DNA of 64,000 bases, from positions 806,001-870,000 of the forward strand of contig JAQIIU010000002.1 in NCBI GenBank assembly GCA_036946625.1. The letters run 5' to 3'. The translations under genes and the position numbers were made by a program. The notes under the pieces are model-generated. The model was not told the DNA's origin. It did no database searches and saw only the letters and a program-made list of their open reading frames with translations. Below, in pieces: positions 24,020 to 32,754 of this stretch (position 1 is the first letter of the stretch; the number at the start of each line of letters is the position of its first letter). Source of the DNA: Methylorubrum populi. GTDB lineage: Bacteria > Pseudomonadota > Alphaproteobacteria > Rhizobiales > Beijerinckiaceae.

Positions 24020-24295
24020 AACAGCCGCGCCGATCGCTTTGTCGAGCGATGGCAGAAACTCGGTGAGGCCAGCCAACGCCAGTACGAGGCGGGCGATCTG
24101 TCCGGCTATAAATCCACGGGGTGCATGATGGGCGACATGGCGAACAGCCTGAAACGCGATCCGCAACTCGAATCCCTCCTTGCCAACCGCAAGCGGGAAC
24201 TCGGCATCGCTTTCGACTCAGGTCGCCATCTCGGCGACGAAATCGCCTTCCATGCCGGGATCGATCTCGGACGAGGACGCGGCATCGGGATTTGA
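24020..24295 (+). pseudogene. conjugative relaxase TraA, C-terminal remnant
   Basis: Open frame from about 24020: [33 protein letters not shown], then [46 protein letters not shown] and stop. This is the tail of Ti-type TraA relaxases. A near copy ends the traA remnant at 29037-30412 on the opposite strand. The rest of the gene is cut off by the IS3 fragment. Confidence 0.85.
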
Positions 24296-24424
24296 AACCG
24301 TCCTATTCACCGTCTTTTCTACGCTATAATTCGACACATCACGACGACACACAAATAACTGTTGCATAACTGAGATCATTCTTCCCGACTGGTCTGGAAA
24401 CAACCAGCAGGAAGCAGAGAATCC

Positions 24425-24643
24425 ATGCGCGAACCAGAGCGTATCGTCCGTTTCGAGACCGTCAAATCGCTGACGGGACTGTCCCGGTCCGCGATCTACC
24501 GGAAGATCAGGGAGGGCACCTTCCCCACCCAGCTCAAGGTCAGCGCCAACGGCGCGGGCTGGCACGCATCGGAGATCAGCCGCTGGGTGGCAGACCCTGC
24601 CGGATGGCGACCACGCGGCGAGTTCGACTTCGATGACTTCTGA
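24425..24643 (+). CDS. AlpA-family DNA-binding regulator
   Basis: 72 residues: IVRFETVKSLTGLSRSAIYRKIREGTFPTQLKVSANGAGWHASEISRWVADPAGWRP is a full AlpA winged helix. Such proteins act as excisionases or activators for integrated elements. It is 130 bases after the TraA tail, and an inverted copy of the same layout exists at 28687-28908. It overlaps the next small gene by 11 bases. Confidence 0.88.
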   Translation: MREPERIVRFETVKSLTGLSRSAIYRKIREGTFPTQLKVSANGAGWHASEISRWVADPAGWRPRGEFDFDDF

Positions 24644-24866
24644 TCGCGGAGACGAGAGCGGGAAACAGAGACCGGCGAACGACAACCGCTCGCCCGATGG
24701 GTCGGATGCCGGGAACGAGGCCGATGCATCCGAGCGGCTGGATGCGGTCGTGCTGACCGTCGCCCGGCTGATCGGCAGGCGCATGGCGCGCGAGGATTTC
24801 GAGAAGGCCATGCACGCCGCCAATGACAACGCGTCGAAAGCAGACGACGGACAGGAGCCATCTTGA
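24633..24866 (+). CDS. small acidic hypothetical protein, 77 aa
   Basis: MTSDRGDESGKQRPANDNRSPDGSDAGNEADASERLDAVVLTVARLIGRRMAREDFEKAMHAANDN. The helical stretch LDAVVLTVARLIGRRMAREDFEKAM is often seen in small proteins after alpA in conjugative elements. Function unknown. Confidence 0.6.
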   Translation: MTSDRGDESGKQRPANDNRSPDGSDAGNEADASERLDAVVLTVARLIGRRMAREDFEKAMHAANDNASKADDGQEPS

Positions 24867-24897
24867 TTCTCCTCTTTAGTACGGATATAGTCCGTAC
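24863..24897 (+). promoter_or_regulatory. DUF1778/GNAT TA promoter with palindrome over -10
   Basis: TTGATT (24863-24868), 17 bp, TATAGT (24886-24891). A perfect palindrome GTACGGATATAGTCCGTAC (24879-24897) is centred on the -10, so binding of the antitoxin would exclude RNA polymerase. Confidence 0.82.
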
Positions 24898-24912
24898 ATG
24901 AAGGAGATCGTT

Positions 24913-25203
24913 ATGGCCCAGACACTTCCCAATCGCGACGACCGCATCGAGTTGCGCACCACTCGCGACGAAAAGCGGCTTCTCGCCGCCGCCGCCGCCC
25001 ATGAGCGGCTGGACGTGACCAGCTTCATCATGCGCGCTGTCCTTCCCGCTGCGCGCGATGTGGTCGACAACGCTGAACGCATCTCGCTTTCGGAGCGGGA
25101 TTCCCTGCGCGTGCTCGACCTTCTGGAAAACCCGCCCGCCCCGACGCCAGCACTGCTTGCCGCAGCCCGCCGCCGTATCGCCCGAGGCGGACAGAGTGCT
25201 TGA
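24913..25203 (+). CDS. DUF1778-family (TacA-like) antitoxin
   Basis: 96 residues from ATG 24913, chosen because AAGGAG lies seven bases upstream. RHH core: DDRIELRTTRDEKRLLAAAAAHERLDVTSFIMRAVLPAARDVVD. The C-terminal segment (LLENPPAPTPALLAAARRR) neutralises the acetyltransferase. Overlaps the toxin start. Confidence 0.9.
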   Translation: MAQTLPNRDDRIELRTTRDEKRLLAAAAAHERLDVTSFIMRAVLPAARDVVDNAERISLSERDSLRVLDLLENPPAPTPALLAAARRRIARGGQSA

Positions 25204-25720
25204 CTGGCGCGAAGAACTCATCGGACGCCACCATGACCGCAAGGCGTTCGATTGCGGTACGCCGGAACTGAACGAGTATCTGCGTCGGCACGCCCGGCAG
25301 AACCACGAGGGCGGAGGCTCCAAGACCTTTGTGGCGGTGGCTCCATCCGCGCCCGAAACCATTCTCGGCTACTATTCCATCAGCCCTGCCTCGATTGCCT
25401 TCGCAAAAGTCCCCGCCTCGTTGACCAAGGGGCTTGGGCGTTACGAGGTCGCCGTGTTCCGGCTCGCCCGTCTGGCCGTGGCGCTTCCGCTACAGGGTCA
25501 GGGGCTTGGCGGCGATCTTCTGCTGGCAGCGGGAGCGCGAGCCTTGGCCGTGGCGGCGCAGGTCGGCGGGGTGGCGCTGGCGATCGACGCCAAGGATGAG
25601 AAGGCGGCGCGCTGGTACGAGCGTTTCGGTGCGATGCCGCTGCTCGACGGCAGCCCGCTCAGCCTGATCCTGCCGTTCAGAACCATCATCGACGCTCTCG
25701 ACGCCGTGCAGAGCGAATAA
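25196..25720 (+). CDS. GNAT-family acetyltransferase toxin (TacT-like)
   Basis: 174 residues from GTG 25196. HHDRKAFDCGTPELNEYLRRHARQNHEGGGSKTFVAV and VFRLARLAVALPLQGQGLGGDLLLAAGARAL (acetyl-CoA loop QGQGLGG) identify a TacT-type toxin, which acetylates aminoacyl-tRNA. A late Tyr (ARWYERFGAMPL) matches the catalytic position of this family. Intact. Confidence 0.92.
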   Translation: MLDWREELIGRHHDRKAFDCGTPELNEYLRRHARQNHEGGGSKTFVAVAPSAPETILGYYSISPASIAFAKVPASLTKGLGRYEVAVFRLARLAVALPLQGQGLGGDLLLAAGARALAVAAQVGGVALAIDAKDEKAARWYERFGAMPLLDGSPLSLILPFRTIIDALDAVQSE

Positions 25721-25741
25721 CCGATCAGAAAAGGACGCTCC

Positions 25742-27358
25742 ATGCTTCGCATCGCCCTTTACGCCCGCTATTCGTCGGAGAACCAGCGCGCCGCTTCCAT
25801 TGAGGACCAGTTGCGCCAGTGTCGCGAGCGGGCGGCGCGCGAGGGCTGGACCGTGGTGGAGACCTATTCCGACCGGGCCGTCTCGGGGTCTTCCATGATC
25901 CCGCGGGCATCCAGTCTTTGCTTGCCGACGCGCAGGCGGGGCGCTTCGACGTGGTGCTGCCGAGGCGCTGGACCGCATCAGCCGCGATCAGGAGGATGTC
26001 GCTGTCGTGTTCAAGCGCCTGCGCTTCGCGGGTGTGTCCATCGTCACCCTGTCCGAAGGCGAGATCAACGAGCTTCATGTCGGCCTGAAAGGCACCATGA
26101 ACGCGCTGTTCCTGAAAGACCTCGCCCTCAAGACCCATCGCGGCCAGCGCGGGCGCGTGGAAGCGGGAAAGGCTGGCAGCGGCAGGGCCGCCTACGGCTA
26201 TCGCACCGTCCACCAGCTCGACGCCAATGGCGAGCCGATCCGGGGCGAGCGGGTGATCGTCGAGGAAGGAGCAAAGATCGTGCGCCGCATCTTCCGCGGC
26301 TATGCCGGCGGCAGGAGAGCCAAGGAGATCGCATTCCAGTTGAACCGCGAGGGTGTCCCCGGTCCCCGAAATCGCCCGTGGATCGACGCCACCATTCGCG
26401 GCAACGCCGCCGCCGGCACCGGCATTCTCAACAACGAGCTTTATGCCGGTGTCCTTGCATGGAACCAGCAGCGCTTCATCAAGAACCCTGAAACCGGCAC
26501 CCGCGTCTCCCGCGTGAGCTCGGAAAGCGTATGGATCAGGACTGAGGTTCCGCACTTAAGGATCGTGGACGACGCACTATGGCAGGCCGTGCGCGAGCGG
26601 CAACGCGACATCTCCGCCCTGTTCGGCCCCCACCTTGCCAACACCCGAGAAGGTCGTGCCAAGAGGCTGCATCTGACCAACCGGCCCGTAACCCTCCTGT
26701 CCGGCCTGCTCACCTGCGGTTGCTGCGGTGTGCGGTGGACGGATCAGCATGGTGATGACCGACCGCTATGCCTGCCGCAATCATCTGCGCAAAGGCATCT
26801 GCGACAACGGCCGCACCATCCGCCGCGACGAGATCGAGGCGCGCATGCTGGCGGGGTTGAAGGAGAAGCTGGTATCGTCGGAGACTGTTGCGGAGGCCGT
26901 GCGCGCCTATGCCAAGGAAACCAACCGACTGAACCGTGACAGGCAGGCGCAGGCGGAAGCGGACCAGAAGATCGACCGCGCCATCGCCAGGATCATGACG
27001 GCCATCGAGGATGGCCTGTATCAGCCTTCCATGAAGGCGCGGATGGCCGAGCTTGAGCGCGACCAGGCCGAGATCGTCGCCCGCATGGCGAAGGCTCCCG
27101 CCGCCATCCCCGACGTGCATCCCAACATCGCCGACCTCTATCGCCGGAACGTCGAGCGGTTCACCGAAGCCCTCACTGACCTGGACGGCGGCCGGCAGGC
27201 GGCCGAGGCGCTGCGCTCGCTCATCGGCGAGATCGTGCTCACCCCTGGCTCGAAGCGAGGCGAGGTCATTGCCGAACTACGCGGGGAACTCATGGGCATC
27301 CTTGCCTTCGCTACCGATCAGAAGGCCAAGCAGACCATCCATTTCATGCTGCCAGTTG
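25742..27358 (+). pseudogene. large serine recombinase, multiply frameshifted
   Basis: ATG 25742 starts LRIALYARYSSENQRAASIEDQLRQCRERAAREGWTVVETYSDRAVSGSS with the nucleophile Ser. The frame then changes near 25890 (IQSLLADAQAGRFDVVL), 25965 (VFKRLRFAGVSIVTLSEGEI onward) and 26725 (DRYACRNHLRKGICDNGRTI onward, which contains the zinc-ribbon Cys). The recombinase and coiled-coil domains are recognisable to about 27358, where a second recombinase fragment begins on the other strand. Inactive. Confidence 0.85.
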
Positions 27359-27718
27359 CATCTTGTGGGTGATCGAGACGAGCTTGACGCCGTTCTTGGC
27401 GAGCTTGCGGACGTAGAACTCCAGCTCGAAGTGATCGCGGAAGAAGCGCGAGAAGCTGTGGACGACCACTACGTCGAACGGCGCGGGCTTCGACGTGTCG
27501 GCCTCGATCATGCGCTGGAACTCGGGGCGGCGGTCGTTGGTCGCCGATGCACCCGGCTCGACGAAGGTCTCGACGAGTTGGTAGCCTCGCGCTGAGCAAT
27601 ATGCCTCGCCCTGCCGCTTCTGGTCGGGGATGGACACGTCATGCTCGGCCTGCCGCGCTGTCGAGACGCGGAGATAAAGCGCGGCGCATAGAGGAATGGT
27701 GGAAGCGGCAACAGACAT
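27355..27718 (-). pseudogene. serine recombinase (resolvase) N-terminal fragment
   Basis: From ATG 27718: IPLCAALYLRVSTARQAEHDVSIPDQKRQGEAYCSARGYQLVETFVEPGASATNDRRPEFQRMIE... FDVVVVHSFSRFFRDHFELEFYVRKLAKNGVKLVSITHK. The catalytic Ser (YLRVSTARQ) is present. It breaks at ~27355 against the tail of the other recombinase. Starts 72 bases from the hicB stop. Confidence 0.85.
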
Positions 27719-27790
27719 GCCCGGTCTCCTTCAACGGAGCCAAGACCGAGCGGCTTGGCCTCACAGATGCGCAGCGGGCGCACCGTCTTG

Positions 27791-28123
27791 TTACTCAGCG
27801 GCTTCTCGAATCGTCCCCACGATCCACTCATTCAGGCTCTTACCCGCCGCCGCAGCAGCGATGACAGCGGCGGCATGGTCGTGGGGATCGAGGCGGACGT
27901 TGAACTTACCGGAGAACTTCCGACGCGGCTCGATCCCCTTTTCGCGGCACATTTCGAGATAGACGGAGAGCGACTTGCGGCCCTCCTCGATCAGATGCTG
28001 AACGCTTTCCGCATAGAAGTCGGCGCCACCATTCAGGCCGACAAACTCACCACGCAGCATCTGGATTTCAGGATCGAAGGCGATCACAGCCTTTTCACCA
28101 TTGATTTCGACGACGTTTTTCAT
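27791..28123 (-). CDS. hicB: HicB-family antitoxin
   Basis: 110 residues from ATG 28123. MKNVVEINGEKAVIAFDPEIQMLRGEFVGLNGGADFYAESVQHLIEEGRKSLSVYLEMCREKGIEP is the HicB domain. FSGKFNVRLDPHDHAAAVIAAAAAGKSLNEWI is its RHH DNA-binding end. Overlaps the toxin stop by ATGA. Differs in class (RHH) from the HTH-type hicB at 22592. Confidence 0.9.
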   Translation of the reverse strand: MKNVVEINGEKAVIAFDPEIQMLRGEFVGLNGGADFYAESVQHLIEEGRKSLSVYLEMCREKGIEPRRKFSGKFNVRLDPHDHAAAVIAAAAAGKSLNEWIVGTIREAAE

Positions 28124-28374
28124 GGCCTCACTCCGTGTTCGTCTAGCCACTTCCGAACGCTGGCAACCGCACCCTTGTCGGTATCGGGAGACGGGTGCGG
28201 TCGATAAAAGACCCGCACCTCGCCAAACAGGAATACGCCGATGCGCGAGCCTTCCCGTTCGCTGACCTCAGCGCCGAGAGCTACAAACAGTGCTTCGATG
28301 TCGGCCCAGCGGATCGAGCCGCTGACGGGTCGAGCGAAGATCGCTTCCAGCGTAGTTCTATGCCGCTTCTTCAC
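28120..28374 (-). CDS. hicA: HicA-family toxin
   Basis: 84 residues from GTG 28374. KKRHRTTLEAIFARPVSGSIRWADIEALFVALGAEVSEREGSRIGVFLFGEVRVFYRPHPSPDTDKGAVASVRKWLDEHGV is a long-form HicA. Note that the GSGH motif of short HicA is replaced by GSRIGVFL. The minus strand has TTGCAA-N17-TACCAT upstream as a candidate promoter. Confidence 0.88.
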   Translation of the reverse strand: MKKRHRTTLEAIFARPVSGSIRWADIEALFVALGAEVSEREGSRIGVFLFGEVRVFYRPHPSPDTDKGAVASVRKWLDEHGVRP

Positions 28375-28436
28375 GAGCCGGATGGTATCGCTTTATGGTA
28401 CTGTTTGCAAGCCGTTCTGCCGCCATGTTCGATCCT

Positions 28437-28694
28437 TCAGGCGTTCGGTCCGAACAGCTCGTCGAAGAGGTCGCCGAACCACCGCTCGAACACGTCGATC
28501 TCGGCAGTCGTGACCGGGACGGGATCGGGCCAGTCGTCCGTCACGGTCCATGTGGTCATGTCGTACTTGGGAGGCCGACCCATGGTCACGGGGTAGCCGA
28601 GTAGCACTTCAAGCTGCTCCGATGCCGTGGGCGGCCAGATGCGGCGGGAGCGAGGCGGGACACCGGCTTCGTCGTCCTCTTCGCCGTCAGTCAT
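28437..28694 (-). CDS. small hypothetical protein after alpA, 85 aa
   Basis: MTDGEEDDEAGVPPRSRRIWPPTASEQLEVLLGYPVTMGRPPKYDMTTWTVTDDWPDPVPVTTAEIDVFERWFGDLFDELFGPNA. Acidic, with a Trp-rich middle. It comes directly after the alpA start-side gene (positions overlap region 28687-28694) and is probably co-transcribed with it. No family recognised. Confidence 0.6.
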   Translation of the reverse strand: MTDGEEDDEAGVPPRSRRIWPPTASEQLEVLLGYPVTMGRPPKYDMTTWTVTDDWPDPVPVTTAEIDVFERWFGDLFDELFGPNA

Positions 28695-28908
28695 CGAAGT
28701 CGAACTCGCCGCGAATGCGGGGCGCCCACCGGGTGGGATCGGCGATCCAACGGCTGATGTCCGACTCGCGCCAGCCTGCGCCATTGGTGCTGATCCTGAG
28801 CTGGACGGGGAACGTCCCCTCGGCGATCTTACGGTAGATGGTGGACCGGGAGAGGCCGGTGCGGGAAAGAACAGTCCTGAGCCGGACGATACGGTCTGGT
28901 TCGCGCAT
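28687..28908 (-). CDS. AlpA-family DNA-binding regulator (second copy)
   Basis: 73 residues: DRIVRLRTVLSRTGLSRSTIYRKIAEGTFPVQLRISTNGAGWRESDISRWIADPTRWAPR. About three quarters identical by eye to the AlpA at 24425 and placed the same way, just after a traA tail, but on the opposite strand. It likely served the element whose traA is at 29037-30412. Confidence 0.88.
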   Translation of the reverse strand: MREPDRIVRLRTVLSRTGLSRSTIYRKIAEGTFPVQLRISTNGAGWRESDISRWIADPTRWAPRIRGEFDFDD

Positions 28909-29036
28909 GGCTGCGCTGCCTCCTGCTGGCGACGTGTGGGTTCAACGAAGCCAGTCAGGGCAGGGTTTTTGCGTTGTGCAAGAGTGTTTTAGATGTCGTC
29001 GCAATATAGCGAAGAGTAGAGGGTTTTAGCGTAGAA

Positions 29037-30412
29037 CTAAATTCCGATGCCTCTTCCGCGACCGAGGCCGATACCGGCATGGAAGGCGATCTCGTCGCCA
29101 AGACGGCGGCCCGAGTCGAACGAGATGCCGAGTTCGCGCTTCCTGTTGGCAAGCAGGGATTCGAGCTGCGGATCGCGGTGGAGACCGTCGAGCATCTCGC
29201 CCATCTGCCGGCGGGTCGCCTTGGATTCGATGATGTCACCGGCCTGGTACTGGCGTTGACTGGTTCGGTCGAGCTTCTGCCAGCGTTCCACGAAGCGGTC
29301 GGCGAGTATGGCGGGGTTGTTGCGGATTTCGGTTTCGAGCTGGAGGGCGCGGATGGCTCGATTGACCCGCCCCGACCCGGCCTCGGCGGGGAGGTCGGTA
29401 TCCTTCTTGTAGGCTGCCTCGGCATCCCGCCAGCCGTAAGGTCGCACCTCCTCGAAAGCGTCGCGTGCCCGGTTCAGCGCCGTTACCTGCTCCGGGCTCG
29501 CCTTGCCGCCGGCCTCCTGCGCGGCGAAGATCGCATCGATGGCGCGGGCATGGCGCGCCGCTCGGCATAGGGCTGCGGGTGTCGAGGCCCGGCGTCGCCA
29601 GAACATGCGTGCGGTCCACCGTCATGCCCTGCGCCTTATGGATCGTCGCGGCATAGCCGTGGTCGATGCGGTCGTAGTCCTTGAGGTCGAAGGCGACGCT
29701 GCGCCCGTCGTCGGTCCGCACGGTCATGCTCTGCGGACTGACCTCGACGATGGTGCCGAGCGTGCCGTTCTTCACGCCGAGCCCGCGTTCGTTGCGCAGG
29801 AACATGACGCGGTCGCCGGAGGCGAAACTCCGCTCGCCGCGCTCCACCGTGACACGCACGTCTTCGCCGAGATCGCCGCCTTCCCGCATGAGAGTGCGTG
29901 CGCCTTCGTTCAGGGCGCGGACCTCGGCGTTGGTGTGAGCGAGGATGATGCGGCTGCGGTCGGACGCTGCTTGGCGGTCACGGTCCCAGCGCTCGATCAG
30001 TTCGCCCCGCGCATCGTCGCGCGTCGCCGCCGCGTGTACCATGCCGTGCGTCCCATAGACATGGATCGCCAGACCGGTGCGGCCGGTGGCGAGGTCGTGC
30101 GTGGCCTCGCGCTGCCAGTCCTCGCGCTGGCGGCGGACTTCGCCGATCTCCGCCCCGCCGTGACGCTCATGGATCGATCGAAACGCTGCACCCGCCTCGA
30201 TCGACTGCAACTGCTGGGGATCGCCAACCAGCACAACCTTGGCGCCGGCGTCGGCGGCATGGGACAGCACGCGCTCCAACTGCCGCGTGCCGACCATGCC
30301 GGCCTCGTCGATGACGAGCACGTCGCGGGCGGTGAGCATGTCGCGGCCCTGCGCCCAGCCATGCTCCAGACTGGCGATGGTGCGGGACGCGATGCCCGAT
30401 CCGCCCTCTAGC
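29037..30412 (-). pseudogene. conjugative relaxase/helicase TraA, truncated, internally deleted
   Basis: The minus-strand frame right of 29570 is a RecD-like helicase: DVLVIDEAGMVGTRQLERVLSHAADAGAKVVLVGDPQQLQSIEAGAAFRSI, later DHGYAATIHKAQGMTVDRTHVLATPGL. The sequence then jumps frame and skips the usual VALSRHR segment, resuming at AIDAIFAAQEAGGKASPEQVTALNRARDAFEEVRPYGWRDAEAAYKKD and ending GRGRGIGI. The relaxase N-terminal half is missing because an IS481-type element begins at 30413. Conjugative transfer by this gene is not possible. Confidence 0.88.
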
Positions 30413-31456
30413 TGTTTGATCCCAGGGTTTGATGGTGCACTCTTCACGTTGGAGTGGAGGGACGCGCTATGGGCCAAGTTCTTCACGGCAGCGCCACCAC
30501 GACGGAGGCAGTCCGTCGAGCGATCCAGCATAGTCAAGCGAGCCTGAGGGCGCTCTCGAAGCGCTACGGGATCAACCGGAAGACGGTCGCCAAGTGGCGG
30601 CAGCGGACCTCGGTCGCCGATCAGCGCACGGGTCCGAAGGATCCCCGCTCGACGGTGCTGTCACAGGAGGACGAGGCGGTCGTCGTCGCCTTTCGCCGCC
30701 ATACGCTCCTGCCGTTGGACGACTGCCTCTACGCGCTCCAGGCGACGATCCCGCACCTGACCCGTTCGTCGCTGCATCGGTGCCTGCAGCGCCACGGCAT
30801 CAGCCGACTGCCGGAGGTCGACGGTGACAAGCCCAAGCGGTCACGCTTCAAGACCTGCCCGCTCGGCTATTTCCACATCGATCTGGCCGAGGTTCACACA
30901 GCCGAAGGGCGACTCTACCTGCTCGTCGCTATCGACCGCACGACCAAGTTCGCCTTCGTTGAGCTCCACGAGAAGGCCACGCGGCGGGTCGCAGGTGACT
31001 TCCTCCGCCATCTCATCGAGGCCGTGCCTTACAAGGTGCACACGGTGCTCACCGACAACGGCACCCACTTCACCACGCCCGGCAACGTCGCCTCGGCCGC
31101 TTCCGTCATCAAGGAGGCGATTGTAGCCGGCGAGACCTTCCGAGCCCACAGCTTCGAACTTGCCTGCGCCCGCAACGATATCGACCATCGGCTGACCAAA
31201 CCGCGCCACCCCTGGACGAACGGTCAGGTCGAGCGGATGAACCGCACGATCAAGGACGCGACGGTCAAGCGCTACCATTACGACAGCCACGCGCAACTCC
31301 GTGCGCACTTGGCCGACTTTGTCAGCGCCTACAACTTCGCACGCCGTTTGAAGACCCTGCGCGGCCTCACGCCCTACGAAGCCATCTGCAAGGCATGGTC
31401 CGCTGAGCCCGGCCGCTTCAGGTCAAACCCGCTCCACCAAATGCCGGGACCAAACA
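30413..31456 (+). mobile_element. IS481-family element, copy 1
   Basis: 1,044 bp, apparently identical to copy 2 at 40897-41940. Imperfect terminal repeats: TGTTTGATCCCAGG at the left, CCGGGACCAAACA at the right. It lies between a truncated traA and a truncated HEPN-like gene. The flanks (CTCTAGC left, GATAGC right) do not form a clear target duplication, so the junctions may result from IS-IS recombination or deletion. Confidence 0.9.
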
Positions 31457-31461
31457 GATAG
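30469..31461 (+). CDS. IS481-family transposase
   Basis: 330 residues from ATG 30469. An N-terminal helix-turn-helix (SLRALSKRYGINRKTVAKWRQR) precedes an rve integrase core with Asp in YFHIDLAEVHTAEGRLYLLVAIDR, Asp in VLTDNGTHF and Glu in NGQVERMNRTIKDATV. The stop codon (TAG at 31459) lies outside the IS: the last bases of the element plus host DNA create it. Probably active. Confidence 0.92.
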   Translation: MGQVLHGSATTTEAVRRAIQHSQASLRALSKRYGINRKTVAKWRQRTSVADQRTGPKDPRSTVLSQEDEAVVVAFRRHTLLPLDDCLYALQATIPHLTRSSLHRCLQRHGISRLPEVDGDKPKRSRFKTCPLGYFHIDLAEVHTAEGRLYLLVAIDRTTKFAFVELHEKATRRVAGDFLRHLIEAVPYKVHTVLTDNGTHFTTPGNVASAASVIKEAIVAGETFRAHSFELACARNDIDHRLTKPRHPWTNGQVERMNRTIKDATVKRYHYDSHAQLRAHLADFVSAYNFARRLKTLRGLTPYEAICKAWSAEPGRFRSNPLHQMPGPNR

Positions 31462-32727
31462 CAGTGCGGGTCTGTGGGTGACGGCGGCTTGGGGAAGCAG
31501 GCGTTCGACATCGGCGAGCATAGGCCGCAGGTCGACGAGCCCAGCGTCGAGCTCCCGTCCGAGGACCGATGCAGTCAGACTGAGCAGGCCTTCAAGCCGC
31601 TGACGCGCCTCCGCCGCATCGGCTAGCGGTCGCCACACCCAATATTGCGCAGCCATCTGCATCGAGACGACGCCCGCTCGCTCAAGCGAGTAGTCGTAAG
31701 TCTCCTTCTCAACCTTCGGGCGTTCGGCGACAAATCGGCTGATAACGTGACGGGTAAGGCGAAACAGCCCCTGGAACGTAACGGCAGGTCGGCGCTCGAC
31801 TGTGGTCGACTCCCAATGCCCGTGTGGCAACGCGATCGGTGTCGGAAGAGATCTCAGCCGGTGGATGTAAGCGGAGCGCAATCCGTAGGCTTGGCGAAGC
31901 GCTGCATCGAGTTCGAATCAAGCAATCGGGTGAACGCCAGCGTCAGGCTGGCGAAAGTAGTCGGCGTCGACATGTGCTTGAACAAAGGCGCGATAGCGTC
32001 GCGCAAGCGCGACATGTTCGTTCTCGAGGATGGCCGCCCGGATAGCTTCCGCCTGGAATGAACCAGTATCGGCCAAGGCGGCATCGATCGCGTGCCGCTT
32101 GCGGTCGTCGAGATCAGACCAAGCCGGTGCAAAGCCGTCGAAGTCCTGAGCGAGTGACTCTAAAGATGAAACGATGAGAGTGTAGGCGAGTGCGAGATCG
32201 TCTGGGATGCGGTGCAGGCCGGCGACGAAGGTCCGCATGGCGTGCATGGCGCCGAGATAGCTTCGTCTTTCAAGCGCGAGCAGCGCATCAACAAAGGTGA
32301 GGAATGCATCGGCCTGCTCGTCTGAAATGTAGATTGAACGGTCAAAGAAGCGAGCCACAAACTTCTCGGGCGCCTCGTAGGATGAGAACCCCGGACGCCC
32401 TCCAGTAAGGGCGCGAACCGTATCGGGGTCACGGGCGAAGACGCCGCCAAGCCCGAATGAGGCGACTACGGCGAAGTCGTCGAGAAATGGTCCAACGGTA
32501 TGCGATACTAACACGCCGGGCGCGGGGTCGGCAGCCTCGATCCGCTCCTCCAATTCATAGACGAGGGCGAGGTCTGCTGGTCCGGAACTGGCCGACCGCA
32601 GCGTACCGGCGCCCGTAACGATGTCGCGCTCGTAAGGCAGGCGAACGTTGGCGTAGATCACGCCGGTCAGCTGATTGGTTCGGCCGACCCCCCGTTCGTA
32701 AAGTTTTCCGGTGTTGATCTGAAGCAC
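31457..32727 (-). pseudogene. HEPN-like motif protein, last gene of defence-like operon, broken
   Basis: ATG 32727 is 27 bases after the stop of the giant NTPase gene. The first 269 residues (LQINTGKLYERGVGRTNQLTGVIYANVRLPYERDIVTGAG... LALAYTLIVSSLESLAQDF) end at an in-frame TGA (31918-31920). The same frame continues sensibly: FELDAALRQAYGLRSAYIHRL, with RSAYIH fitting the R-x4-H HEPN ribonuclease motif, through another ~130 residues to the IS481 at 31456, where the C-terminus is lost. So there is one nonsense change and one IS truncation. The intact protein was probably above 430 aa. The shape (helical middle, late HEPN motif) recalls Apea-like HEPN proteins of defence systems. The family call is an inference. 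Confidence 0.62.
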
Positions 32728-32754
32728 GTTTCAGTTTCGCTCCTGTTCGGCCGC

